From the NCBI GenBank assembly GCA_934045905.1, contig OW203763.1, positions 20,466,948 to 20,530,947 of the forward strand: a stretch of DNA of 64,000 nucleotides. The letters run 5' to 3'. Shown one piece after another: positions 40,101 to 49,117 of this stretch (position 1 is the stretch's first letter; the number at the start of each line of letters is the position of its first letter). Both the position numbers and the translations under genes were made by a program. Source of the DNA: Leuctra nigra (Eukaryota > Arthropoda > Insecta > Plecoptera > Leuctridae). Below the pieces are notes generated by a model. The model was not told the origin of the DNA, searched no databases, and saw nothing but the letters and a program-made list of their open reading frames with translations.

Positions 40101-43100
40101 TTGGTTCATTTTAGAGTCCCAGAATCACTTTTAAATTATTGAAATTCTAAAAATACGCCCTGTCCCCCAGGGCCTTCCCCCCAACTAAGGGGCTTCGTCA
40201 AAATATCAAAAATAAACTAGTAGGTACCTAATTCAATGCATTATTTTCGGTGTATTTCGGTGTTTGATTGCCTCAACTGCGGCTCCTAATTTTATTTTTT
40301 TGGGAAATTGAGCCAATTTCCCACCAAAAAAGGTGTAAAAAAAGGTAAAAGGTTTTTCTCCACCAAAAGAGGTTGCCGATTCTATATCTTTTTTTGATTT
40401 CGTCGCGGCCGCCTTCATTTCACTGCCATTAAGATAGCATTACCCGAAATGAAGGCGGCCGGGACGAGATCAAAAAAAGATATAGAATAAAGCTCCTGCC
40501 CTAAATCGTCTCTTACTCATAAAGTATTGGTGGTAGACAAAATGATGAATTAGTAATTACAAAGTTATTGTATTTCATGAGTACTTCAATTTTTGTTTGA
40601 GACATTTGTAGTTCGTCAAATTACCGTTTTCAGTGTATAGATAAATTCTTAGATTTTAAAATTATTTTTTCAATATGACGGCCAAAATTTTGTTAAATTA
40701 TTTTTCTTCACAATAAGGCAAGAAGATTTGATGTCTTAAATAAAAAATAGTCCTCTATGTCTTTTCGGTTCGGCTACAGGAATGAATAACTTTAGCCCCC
40801 AGCCCCTGACAGGGGGAGGGGGGGGGGGGGCACCAATTTTTTTAGGCTTTGTATCTATCTATGTATTATGTATTTAGTGAGATAGTTGGCAATTTCCATT
40901 CATGACGATCGTACGTAAAACCACTTGGCCCTCTACTAGTTCCATTATAGAGGTCAAGGTGGTCGAACATACAAACTGAGAGCGGCTGACAGTGCAAAAG
41001 CAACCAAAACACTTTTGAACACTTAAAGCAGGTAATAATGAAGTACAATAATACATAGGATTTAAAGTTATATGCCATTTTCACAAGATTGACCAAAATT
41101 CCAATTTTAACCAATCTTTTACAGGCCCTGGATGCAGCAAATACGCCATCTTATATGTAATTGTGAATACAATAATTATTTTTTCATAAACCTGTGGAGA
41201 TACCACCTCAATTTTTTCTGACATTGTACCTACATGTATGTAGAAAATTCACACCAAGTTTCAAAATTTTTAAAAAATAGGTATTTTGGCAAATGACCTT
41301 TGACCTCGCCAACATTTGACCCTCTGTATCTACAAGATAAATACTTTTAATGTTCACTTATGTGGCATCTATGGATAGATAATTTTATTACCTGTAAAAT
41401 GAGACCACTTGCAGCTCTGTCACTTAATTAGAAGCCAAATTATTAGCGAAAACGTCTAGCGCGACCTGTTTGACCCCTTCGAGGGTCAAAATTTAGTGAC
41501 CCCGTATCTCGGAGAATACGAACAATAAAATTCTGAAAAAAATTACAAATACACCATGCCATAGTGTTAGTATGTGTACCAAATTTCATCAAGATCGGAG
41601 GAGGTCACCAAATATGTCTTCGTTGATTTCTTTTGGAATGGGTCAAAAGCGACAACCCTTCGAATTCAACTCTTCCTTATCTTTCCAGCCATTTGCCTGC
41701 CATTTCCCCTCCCCAACACTAGTCATTCTGCTGAACAAATAGCAAAATCCTCAAGTGTATTACTGATGATATCAAATTAAATAGTGGGGTGCAATTAATA
41801 ATCAAGGAAAAGTGTCCAACATGTGTTAACTGTTAAGTGGTCTGGAGATTTTATTGGGTCAGGTGTCTTTGTTGCAAAATATAACAATTAGGTACCATAA
41901 CACTTCAATGATACATAATCGATCTCTTACGGATTTCAATTAATTAGTACTAGGTAGTAGACCACTTGCGAGCCTTTGAAAAATACTCCACTTAACAGTA
42001 AATGGTACCAGTACTATGTACATCAAATTGCACCTTCCCTGCCAAGTAACAAATGGGGGGGGGGGGGGGGGGGGGAGTATCTCCTAGTAAATCCCAACGT
42101 AGGGAAGTATAGGGAGTAAAAAGTACATTTGTCAAGTAGGAAATTTAAGGAAAAATGTAAGGAAATTTCTATGGAATATTGACCTAGAATAAATCACAAT
42201 GTAGGTACACCTAATGGATCATTGGATGGATACAATCTTAGATAAGAATAAGGAAGAAGATCTATATTCTATGTTTCTATGATTGTTTAGGCATAGGGGG
42301 ACACTGCCTACTAATTCAAAATCTGGAAATTAAAAATGTTACATATAATGGACCAGAAATCAACGAGCCACTTCCATGTTGGTTGAAGGAATAGGTGCAA
42401 AATAAAGAAGGGAGGCCAAAGAGGCAGAACAGAACATGCAGAAATAAGAAGATAGAGTGAAAGAAAATCAGTACACATAAATACAATCATCCAGGACAAA
42501 AAATGCTGCCAAATGAAGAACCAAGATGGAATCGGATCGTTGAACAGTCCGTAGGAATAGTGTGTCAAATCACCGGATTGTAATGCCGTGGTAGAGAAGG
42601 GGCTACCTGGTTATTCCACGCCTTGCGATAGCCATCTCGACCGGACCACACGTAGAGGCGAGTGTGCACGCCAACAGAGCAATGGCCAGCACGTGGACGC
42701 GGCATGTTCTCCTCCTCAGAGCTGTCGATATTCAGGTGTTCCCAAGTAAGAGTTTCTGTATAGAAATGGACCACATGAATCAAAACGTCATTCCCCAGCC
42801 CATGACATTAGATCAGTAGAAGATGAAATAATGTGACCACTGGAAATTAGGCAGTTACAATAATTTATCAAATTCTGTGGAAGCTTGAATACTAAGTACC
42901 CTATAATTGGTCTTGCAGAATACAAACTGACTTGTACACTCGACAATTCATAAAACGGTATTTGAAAGTAATGGATTGTCTGAAAAAAATGTGATGGCCT
43001 CATCTGATGAAGTCTATATTTATTCGTCATCTACCTCTAGTACGCGAGCTCTGATTTCATTGATAATAACAAGGATTGATTGTCAATGAACTTGACCAGC

Positions 43101-46100
43101 AGCCATTCTGTTTCGTTCAAATACCGTTTGATGAATTGTTGAGTGTACCTACTAATGTCCGAAATACAAATTTTTATAAACCGCAGTACAAGAACCTTAC
43201 ACTGGCTAAAAGACACATTCAAAGATTTAACCAAATTATACACACATAAAAATGAAGCAGTCTTGTAGTTGAAGTTGCGCAGACAATAAATATAATAAAT
43301 TCATTTGCATGACGTTTGTCTTCTCATAAGTTTATTTGCAGACGCTAAAACATACTGTCAAAGACTTCAGAGAAAAGCATGGACTACTGACCAAGATCAA
43401 GACAAGCGAGCGTGTTGGTGCACTTCCATTCCTTCTCGTGTGTGGCCACTTTAACGTCGTCCAAGACCAGAGGCACCCAGCCACCGAACACGTACATGCA
43501 GTTGTTGATGAGCGTTGCGCTGTGTAGCGATCGCGGAAGAGGTGCGATACCATTCACCACTGGCTTGCTCCAAGCCATCGTCTCTGCAGAATAACAATAC
43601 CTTCTTTAAATATCACGATTCATGAAAAAATATATGGTCTGAACATTCGATTCAATTCTTATATATACATTCTTATATGTAGTAACTAGTACCTATACTA
43701 TAACGGAAAGCTCCTAAACAAATTCCAATTGAACCTTTCAAATTGTAAGTCTAAATATTTTTAGCTTACCTACCTACTGTCATGAAAATACTTTAATGCT
43801 TTAAGTCCCGTTTTTCGAGTTCAAAATTATTCTCCCTTACCCTGTAGTATGAATTCAATATTTGATAGAATCAAGAAATTAAGAACTGACAAATTAAGAT
43901 AACAATTCAAATCGTCTCCTCACCACAATCCAGCAGCCAGAGATCACCTAGACGACATCCGCTCATGCCGCCGTAGATGACGAGTCGCGAGTGAGTGATA
44001 TTGGGTCCCGCGTGAGCAACGCCGGTGTGAGACTCACGGGGAGGAGGCGGTGGTCCATAGCATTCAGGCATGTCCCAGGAGGTGGTGTTACTTGCGCGAT
44101 TCAACTCCAACGTGTAGAGATCGTTGAGGTATCTGGAATTATCACCGGCGCTGCTCATTCAATAAAGCATCAACATCGAGGCCCAGCCAGACAGCTACTA
44201 ATATTTTCATTAGGGTATCTTAAAACTGGTAGGAAGATGGTAGACTGGTCAATGCTACTTAATGATGAAAATGGTTTGCGTGATCTAAAAAAGCTATTTG
44301 ACAATCAAGACTTTAAGTCTAGCTTAGAACCTTTTATGTATTTCAGAGCAGTTTTTTTGAAGTAGATACTTTATGTTCATATTTACACTATATTTAAGAT
44401 GACAGTCCTGCGGTGGCTTTGCGAGGCTAAATAATGTATATTGTATGTTAATAAATATCTTTCACTTAGAAAAACCTAGAGCCTTTGGGCAAACACCATT
44501 TCACTAAAGCCCATTTCAAGACATGTAATTTTACAAATTTATATACAGTAGCCCCCTACTAAAAAATCTTTGCCAGATCTTGATTAAATTAATCAACTCA
44601 GGGTTTGACTCTCTTTTTTTAGAAACATGAGGAGATGCAAGATCTTGCTAAGAATAACAAGGTCTTGAATAATTATTTTAGCTTTAATTAGGTTGTACTA
44701 GGTATACTACTAGGTAGTCAATAATTTTGTCAAGATATTGCCTACATTTTTCAGCATGGTGGACTTGAATCAGTCACTCGCAAACATCAAAATATTAATA
44801 TAACACTCAATGGAGAGAGATAAGCTATTAATTTTCATAGTTTTGACTGTGAAAAGAAGTAATCAAGTATTGTAAACTGTAACTCTGCGACTGCCACAAA
44901 CTGTTTCATTGAAGGAGTATGTACAAAGCAAGTAGGTACCGTGGGATGTTATTCTTGGCGTCATCACTGTCATTTGCTAGTCCTCCAAACAAATAGACCT
45001 TGTTGCCAATCAGAGTGAAGCTATGACCCAGGCGAGGGCAAGGAGGCGCTGAATTCCTCGGTGGCTTTGGTTTCAACCGCTTCCACTCCCAGCGGCTTGC
45101 CTGAAGCTCATAGAGCTCATTGGAGTATTTGCCATACTCCACCATGCCCCCAAACACGAGGATCCGTGTTCCATCCACAACGAAGCCGTACGCTGCGCAG
45201 CCCGGTGGGATGTCCCCTTTGGTTGCCGGGACAAACCATTGGTTATTTGCTGAAACAAAAAACATCAATTTGTTAGGATCAATTTTGAGATCATCCAAAT
45301 GAAACAAAGGAGTCAATCTTCCAAGAAACTCCCATAGGTTGTTTCCACTATCACAAGTGATCACAAGAATAGTTACTGCAGAGAGCAGTAGAGAAATAAT
45401 GGAACAATAAAAGATAAATTTAATTAGATAACAGAAGGAATGGACAAAAACGGCTTCAGAATACTTGGAAATTCTTTGTACTAATTGTCCTGATACCACA
45501 GTAATCTTGTGTGGTCATACCTAGTAGTCCAGAATGAGTATCCTAGACTACATCAGGATAAGAACTTGAGTGTATTTATTCCCATCGATGTAGCTATGAC
45601 CCACCTACAGTGACTTTACTGACTGAACGCATTTACACTAGTGTCCACCGTAGATACATTGAGTAGGTACCTACCTCTACATACTACCTAATTACACATT
45701 GCGTATTGCATTAGGTTAGGTAATTGAAATGGATGACACAGTAACACCATATGGAGTATGAAACAATTTATTTAAGTATAGGTATTCACCAAAACATATT
45801 GCTACAGGCGGAAGAAAAAAGATTGCACAAAATGTGTTCCCGTAAGTAATGCGATGTTTTGTAGCAAATGAGCAGCTAACGTGTGTGTTACCTAATTAAT
45901 GTTAAGGAAAAGAAAGAATGTGTACGAGCGTCAGCACCTTGACTCTAATAATCCCTCAGAATTCTCATCAGAGCAACATCTGGTCTAATTGAAAATTTTC
46001 CAGAAAAGCAGTTACAATATGAGACACAATGTAAAATGTTGCAAAAGGCTAAATAAGATGAGAGTTCATGTAGATACCCTAGTGATCACTATTGGAAAGA

Positions 46101-48262
46101 AGAATATTATTGATTAGGTAGGAACAGCAAAATATGCTTAGTACTTTGACATAAATAATTTTACAAAATCATATTCATTTCCGAATTAGGAAGTTACCAA
46201 CTTCTTGTAAAGACAAAGTAGTAGGTATCCAGGTAATCTTGAGAACAAGTCAAACTCAATCCAAAATAATAGTGCTTTGAGATGACTTGAGTAAATTGGT
46301 CTACTTTTCAACTTGCAAAGTTTTTTACTTCTCATTCTCAATGCATTGCTAAACGTGTACAGTCAAGATTCGTTTACAGTGCAGCATAGAGCGCTGGTGT
46401 ACTATTGGGAGCAGTAACCTCGAAAGTTGACCGATCAGGAGACAAACGGATATGGCATTACAGCGCTATTCATCTTTCCCAACGCTGATCTGTAAGTCGA
46501 AGCTTTCCCAATTTTGAAGTTAATAAACTAGAACATACCCAAGACAACACCAGTAGGCAAATCTGATGCTATCAACGTTTTAAAGTGAATGATATCTGCG
46601 TGAGAGCAGCTAAAAACTCTCATTTATTTCCAATCCAAACAAGTAGTCCAAAGTAATCCAAGCATCTAATGCAATGGCGGTCTGGCCTGGGGTGCGATCG
46701 CATCCCGGACCCATCCTTTTTCCCATATTACGGGCCCCTAAATACATTTTACTGTTGTTTTTCATATTTAACCAGCAATTTCGCTCATTTTACCTATTTT
46801 TTTTTATCTCTAATTTGTTTTACGGGCCCTTTGCCTCATCGCATACTGGTCCTTTTCATCCCAGACTGCCCCTGCTTAAATGTACCTACTCCTTGATGTT
46901 AAAAGTCGGCTGTACTAAAAGGTCAACATTGGACAATATTTCCTAAATATTGCTACAACTTTTGATTGAAACCATTCAAATTATGAAATATGTGAAACTA
47001 GTTTAGCATCAGCTAATTATTTAGCCGATCTTAGCATTATGAACACCAAATAAAGACATTATTTTGTGCCCAAACTCGTGGAAAATCTGAAAAAATAGAG
47101 AAATTTCAGATTTTCCACGAGTTTGGGCACAAATATTGTATTTATGGTGTTTATATTCCTTTAAGTTCGACAAAATAATTAGCTAGTTACGCTAATTATT
47201 TTAATTTATTTTTCACATTTTTTGTAAATTGAATGGTAGGTACAAAAGTTATGACGATAGTTAAGAAATATTATCGCCAATGTTTACTTCAAGTGCAGCC
47301 CACTCTTATTAATAACAATAGAAGACCTCAGTGCATTTAAGCTTGGAATATGTGTGTGGCATAATAAATACACAATTACATATTAGAATTATTCCGTTGC
47401 TGTTGCCTATGGGGCCGGTAGGTACGAACTAGGTAGGCTAGGTACTAAGCCGACTTTATCGATCATATTAGTAGAACCTAGGTCCTATCGAGTATAGCAG
47501 TACATGCTGGTATAACTGGAAGTAGTTGTGGTCGACAAAACGCATGCATTTCTTATAAATATAGAATGTGCATTGGCATAGTTTTTTAGAATTGGAGTAG
47601 GTATGATAGATTTCTCATAGTCTTGGTCTCATTCAAAATGGCGCCCAATCCAAAGTTGTAAAAAAAAAGATGGGCGAAGCGTCTCTACAAAATAACTAGG
47701 CATTGTGCCGATTTTCACCGTAATTTAAGCTGAATTGACATACAGTGGAAGATTCATCCGAGTGCATGACATGCCTCATCATTGAGAACCTGTACCCACC
47801 CGATTAGGACGGAAAACATCAATTAATCGCGTATGAAGACAGATTATTGTGGATCATGTTTCCACATAGGAGGCCGCCATGTTGATAATGACAATAAACC
47901 GCCAAATCATTAGGATTTATTATTAACATAATAATTAGGTAACCGATGCTAATATTTAGGAGTAACGTCCATATAAATCGGCATTGAAGTATAGTTATTT
48001 GACATAGTATCAATACCCAGTACAAGATTGAGCTTTCGTCAAAGTTTATTGACAACAAGAATCCATGTTCAAGCTAACGATCACAAAGCTATGGAGAATT
48101 ACCTGTGTTGAAGACATGAAGCTCATCGACGATTCCTTCATTCCCTCCACCGAAAACGACCATCAAATCTTTAATAGCCACTGCTCGGTGTCCATGTCTC
48201 GGTCTCGGTTGCGGTCCCGAAGGATTAATCACTTTTTTCCACTTTAATAAGGGAGCCGCCAT
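22027..48262 (-). CDS. Hcf: Host cell factor (HCF / HCFC1 orthologue), complete
   Basis: Eighteen exons: 48262-48103, 45249-44940, 44132-43924, 43583-43392, 42755-42607, 35155-34781, 34613-34419, 33806-33494, 32801-32629, 32276-32162, 31607-31410, 29546-29308, 28162-27991, 27444-27226, 26446-26310, 26081-25905, 24622-24418, 22133-22027. They sum to 3645 bp, 1214 codons plus TAA, with phase kept at every junction. The family is a nuclear scaffold linking sequence-specific factors to histone-modifying complexes. Domains: six-bladed kelch propeller (1-340), first half of the split fibronectin-III module (from 341, [12 protein letters not shown]), Ala/Pro/Gly/Thr-rich basic linker (about 400-930), acidic segment (934-1006), second FN3 half (about 1053-1179, [13 protein letters not shown]), basic tail. 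It is shorter than vertebrate HCFC1 (about 2000 residues) and has no HCF-PRO repeats. Intron 5 (35156-42606) is very long and full of transposons. Confidence 0.97.
22134..22959. other. HCF intron 17, right-edge part: nothing recognised
   Basis: AT-rich with ATTATT and TACCTAC words only. Confidence 0.5.
22960..23095 (+). mobile_element. Probable LINE 3' tail
   Basis: GGCTAGCCAGTCATGGC then ...GACCTGTTTATACG, AATAAATAAAATG and an A-rich CAAAAACAAACAAAC end looks like the 3' end of a retroposed element. No coding part remains. Confidence 0.4.
23194..23449. mobile_element. hAT-like MITE, ends TAGGGGTGTTCA
   Basis: Inverted ends TAGGGGTGTTCA / TGAACACCCCTA. 8-bp duplications ATCAATAG (23186-23193) and ACCAATAG (23450-23457) differ at one base. 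Interior holds many AATCGATT words. Confidence 0.85.
23717..24357. mobile_element. hAT-like MITE, ends TAAGGGTGTGC
   Basis: Inverted ends TAAGGGTGTGC(GGGAC) / GCACACCCTTA, perfect 8-bp duplications CCTATTGA (23709-23716, 24358-24365). Subterminal GGACGGGA / TCCCGTCCCG pairs. In the last HCF intron. Confidence 0.92.
24418..26081 (-). CDS. Hcf: HCF exons 16-17: C-terminal fibronectin-III half (SAS1C)
   Basis: Exon 16 (26081-25905) and exon 17 (24622-24418) encode residues 1053-1179. Recognisable HCF family blocks are [38 protein letters not shown] and QVRWLQ. In HCF this half associates with the N-terminal half-module, holding the cleaved or folded subunits together. The intron between the two exons holds a hAT-like element at 24827-25674. 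Confidence 0.95.
24827..25674. mobile_element. hAT-like element, ends TAGAGCCAGTTTTAAATGG
   Basis: Inverted ends about 25 bp, perfect 8-bp duplications ATAATTAT (24819-24826, 25675-25682). CGCGAAAT and AAAACGAAATT words mark it as kin of 52270-53206, but it has no zinc-finger ORF. In HCF intron 16. Confidence 0.92.
26447..27225. other. HCF intron 14: nothing recognised
   Basis: Contains a short CGCGCGCG stretch near 26812 and T-rich tracts. No ORF with protein-like features. Confidence 0.5.
27226..27444 (-). CDS. Hcf: HCF exon 14: acidic segment with Ala-Leu repeats
   Basis: Residues 934-1006. It contains [13 protein letters not shown] and an acidic stretch EEDD...DGEDEGG. A related [13 protein letters not shown] lies at the end of the next exon and a looser ALNALATMS in exon 6. 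Acidic activation regions are known in this part of HCF proteins. NADGEDE (992-998) loosely resembles a taspase-1 site (Q, aliphatic, D, G, x, D/E), but the key Gln is missing. Confidence 0.9.
27445..27990. other. HCF intron 13: nothing recognised
   Basis: AT-rich; no repeat found elsewhere in the window. Confidence 0.5.
28480..28833. mobile_element. Decayed copy of the 29895-30264 MITE
   Basis: Shares ATTGGTTGGTTGGTT, GCCAACTTAGCTGAAAAAGT, ACTATGCCATCTGTG and GAAATGGAATAAGCTGTA with the intact copy. The left terminus is not recognisable. Confidence 0.65.
29700..29885. repeat. Dispersed repeat shared with 47118-47325
   Basis: GGGCACAAATATTG, GGTGTTTATATT, AAAAGTTATGACGA and CAGC(C/T)(C/G)ACTCTTAT occur in the same order in both places, so these are two copies of one element. 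Class unknown. Confidence 0.6.
29895..30264. mobile_element. TA-flanked MITE, ends CAGTTTATTCC
   Basis: Inverted ends CAGTTTATTCCGTTCC / GGAATAAACTG with TA on both sides. Mariner-like by target site. In HCF intron 11. Confidence 0.8.
30285..30685. mobile_element. hAT-like MITE, ends TAGAGATGGGCCGATTCC
   Basis: Inverted ends TAGAGATGGGCCGATTCC / GGAATCGGCCCAACTCTA, perfect 8-bp duplications GTAAAAAT (30277-30284, 30686-30693). Rich in CGATTC words. Confidence 0.92.
30887..31083. mobile_element. Foldback MITE (first copy)
   Basis: About 70-bp inverted arms: TCCTGGACATTGATATTGGC... and ...GGCCAATTTTAGTGTCCAGGA, with GGCACTACGGCTAGTATTTA inside each arm. Most of it is repeated at 31175-31333 by a tandem duplication. 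Confidence 0.85.
30925..31424. repeat. 250-bp tandem duplication touching HCF exon 11
   Basis: Unit A 30925-31174 and unit B 31175-31424 both begin GGCACTACGGCTAGT. They include most of the MITE, then TACTACTTGAGTGACCCTCA and the last bases of HCF exon 11. In unit B the donor is GTGAGG (CCTCAC on plus); in unit A the matching site reads CCTCAT, so the donor GT has become AT. Confidence 0.8.
31966..32065 (+). repeat. tRNA-derived SINE-like sequence
   Basis: GGTAGCTTAGTTAGTAGAGC matches a pol III A box, then an anticodon-arm-like CTCACTCCGCAAGTGAG, and GGATTAAGTCCC in the B-box position (degenerate from GGTTCGANTCC). Not a functional tRNA gene because the acceptor stem and T arm do not pair. 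Confidence 0.5.
32277..33493. other. HCF introns 8 and 9: nothing recognised
   Basis: Apart from exon 9 (32801-32629) no feature was seen. A C run lies at 33427-33436. Confidence 0.5.
33807..34418. other. HCF intron 7: fragments of the CGCGAAAT repeat
   Basis: CCGCGGAATAAAAC, GCGAAATTGACC and CACGAAAT words at 34020-34090 resemble the interior of 24827-25674 and 52270-53206, but no ends are found. Confidence 0.4.
35421..36088. mobile_element. hAT-like MITE, ends TAGGGTTGGGA, copy 1
   Basis: Inverted ends TAGGGTTGGGA / CCCAACCCTA with ATCGATGTC words inside. 8-bp duplications GTAATTAG (35413-35420) and GTAATAAG (36089-36096), one mismatch. Second copy at 37523-38268. Both lie in HCF intron 5. 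Confidence 0.88.
36342..36545. mobile_element. Foldback element in HCF intron 5
   Basis: Two inverted arms of about 90 bp. Left reads TAATAAAAACTGCTCTATAG... and the right ends ...TTAAGTAGTTTTTATTA; ACCAAATAAGACCTAGGC and GCCTAGGTTTTATTTGGT pair. Confidence 0.8.
37523..38268. mobile_element. hAT-like MITE, ends TAGGGTTGGGA, copy 2
   Basis: Perfect 8-bp duplications ATGATTTT (37515-37522, 38269-38276). Longer than copy 1 because of an extra 70 bp or so around 37710-37770. The AGAATTAGCG(C/T)GCAGTATTG block is shared by both copies. Confidence 0.92.
39069..39759. mobile_element. TA-flanked 690-bp MITE, copy 2 (nested)
   Basis: Near-identical to 14969-15658, flanked by TA at 39067-39068 and 39760-39761. 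It interrupts the 3.3-kb element. Confidence 0.92.
39962..40498. mobile_element. hAT-like element nested in the 3.3-kb element
   Basis: Starts CAGGGATCGGCAACC, ends AAAGCTCCTG, with perfect 8-bp duplications CCCTAAAT (39954-39961, 40499-40506). Its right part (40373-40495) is a hairpin: GATTTCGTCGCGGCCGCC pairs with GGCGGCCGGGACGAGATC. Confidence 0.8.
41641..42606. other. HCF intron 5, 5' end: nothing recognised besides poly(G)
   Basis: No inverted repeat or coding signal seen. Adjacent to exon 5 (42755-42607). Confidence 0.5.
42056..42075. repeat. Poly(G) tract
   Basis: About 20 consecutive G in HCF intron 5. Length is likely unstable or mis-sized. Confidence 0.8.
42607..48262 (-). CDS. 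Hcf: HCF exons 1-5: kelch beta-propeller
   Basis: Residues 1-340. The N-terminus [10 protein letters not shown] is followed by repeated kelch signatures: [33 protein letters not shown] and LYVWSGRDG. In HCF proteins this propeller binds factors with the D/EHxY motif. Exon 1 ends at 48103 with donor GTAATT. The following 2.85-kb intron 1 is the largest in this part. Confidence 0.96.
42937..43145. mobile_element. TA-flanked foldback MITE, ends CACTCGACAATTCATAAAAC, copy 1
   Basis: Inverted ends (CACTCGACAATTCATAAAAC and GATGAATTGTTGAGTG) flanked by TA. A second copy lies at 51939-52147 and a relic at 61245-61350. Confidence 0.88.
44195..44470 (+). other. Possible retroposed 3' fragment in HCF intron 2
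   Basis: An open frame reading [20 protein letters not shown]...MYFRAVFLK stops at 44364. It is followed by a GTTAATAAATATC poly(A)-like signal at about 44450. It looks like the end of some coding transcript, but I cannot identify it. The upstream part of this ORF overlaps HCF exon 3 antisense and is not real. Confidence 0.3.
45250..46671. other. HCF intron 1, 3' part: nothing recognised
   Basis: The minus ORF 44906-45499 continues upstream of exon 2 only as intron read-through. TACCTAC words are frequent. Confidence 0.5.
46672..46874. mobile_element. Small hAT-like MITE, ends CAATGGCGGTCTGG
   Basis: Ends CAATGGCGGTCTGG / CCAGACTGCCCCTG are imperfect inverted copies. The candidate 8-bp duplication matches only partly (ATCTAATG, CTTAAATG). 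Two overlapping ORFs here are artefacts. Confidence 0.6.
47063..47133. repeat. Near-perfect 30-bp-stem hairpin
   Basis: TTTGTGCCCAAACTCGTGG... and its complement are separated by about 10 bases (AATAGAG). Lies in HCF intron 1, at the head of a dispersed repeat. Confidence 0.9.
47118..47325. repeat. Dispersed repeat shared with 29700-29885
   Basis: Same word order as the copy in HCF intron 11 (see 29700). Its left edge coincides with the right arm of the hairpin at 47063-47133. Confidence 0.6.
47326..48102. other. HCF intron 1, 5' part: nothing recognised
   Basis: Could hold intronic regulatory elements near the promoter, but no specific site is evident. AAAATGGCGCC at 47637 resembles an E2F or YY1-like word. 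Confidence 0.4.
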
Positions 48263-49074
48263 ATCGGTCTCATACTTTGATTTGCACAGTCTGATCCGGT
48301 AGTTTGGAAGAGTAGCAATGCGCGCTCACAAAGTACGGCTTCTCTTTCGCTATTGGTTACTTCAGCCGGCTAGCGATACTGAGCAGAAGCGCTGAGAGCC
48401 GAGCGCAATCGGAACATTGTTCAGCAGAACTAGCGCAAAGCAAATCAGAATATGAATTTAAAAATTAAAATGTATATTTATTTGAGGACATTTAAATTAT
48501 TTCTAACGAGAATTAAATAAATATATACATGTAAAGTAAAGTAATTATGATACTAAATATTTTTTTGGCATTCCTTCAAAATGTTTCACTTTCTTCTGTC
48601 TTTGTAGATTATTTGTAGAGAGCCTGCCTTTGCATTCCAGTGCAATGATGCAACAAGTGCCAATTTATCTTATTTACGTCAACACTTTCACGAGTAAATA
48701 TATCTCATACATTTTTATAATTTAATGACATTATTACTCATAGTTATATAGCTTGTACAATTAGCGAATAAAGTGTAAAAAATTAAATGTACATAACTCT
48801 CATAACATTTGTATTGAGCGCCGAAAATGCAAGCCGGTACTTTCTTGTAAAATCACTTTGCACTTCCTGTTGCGAGGCGTCCCTACATCGCCTCTCTCGT
48901 GCACTTCACGTCTCAAGGGATAGGCGGTTGTGTTGTGTAACTTCAAGACCAAACCAAAGACAAACACGGTAGGCAAACGCCATCCAACATTGACACACTA
49001 TCATGACTCCTGTCTTGCAGTATTTTATTACGCCGTTGTAAAGTGAGTTCTGAGTAGGGCATGGTGTCTACGAG
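48263..49074. promoter_or_regulatory. Divergent HCF / PTP-PEST promoter region
   Basis: 812 bp separate the two start codons on opposite strands, a common arrangement for bidirectional promoters. A CCAAT box (ATTGG on plus) lies near 48352, and a locally GC-richer stretch follows at 48295-48440 and again at 48820-49000. The HCF start reads ATGGCGGC, the core of YY1/TISU elements. A 61-codon plus ORF at 48787-48972 has no protein-like features. No TATA box was identified with confidence. Confidence 0.55.
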
Positions 49075-49117
49075 ATGCGAGACGATGAAGAACGAACACC
49101 GTTACGAACAATATTGA
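49061..49117 (+). promoter_or_regulatory. Upstream ORF overlapping the PTP start
   Basis: An ATG at 49061 (G at -3, G at +4, a strong context) opens a 19-codon ORF in another frame. It ends with TGA at 49117, 43 bases past the presumed PTP start at 49075. If the transcript begins upstream of it, it would lower translation of the phosphatase. Confidence 0.4.

Larger units (their letters stand above)
38344..41640. mobile_element. 3.3-kb element with ~640-bp terminal inverted repeats
   Basis: The left arm (38344 to about 38985) and right arm (about 41000 to 41640) are long inverted copies, e.g. GAGATACGGGGTCACTAAAT and its complement. Outer ends read CATTCCAAAA / TTTTGGAATG. Two other elements are nested inside (39069-39759 and 39962-40498). 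No transposase ORF is seen. Long TIRs and nesting point to an old foldback-type DNA element; class not determined. Confidence 0.85.

Noticed and set aside
43991..44365. 124-codon plus ORF as a full gene
   Set aside because: The first half is antisense to HCF exon 3; only the second half might be a retroposed fragment.
48787..48972. 61-codon ORF in the divergent promoter
   Set aside because: No protein-like composition. It lies where untranslated leader or promoter is expected.
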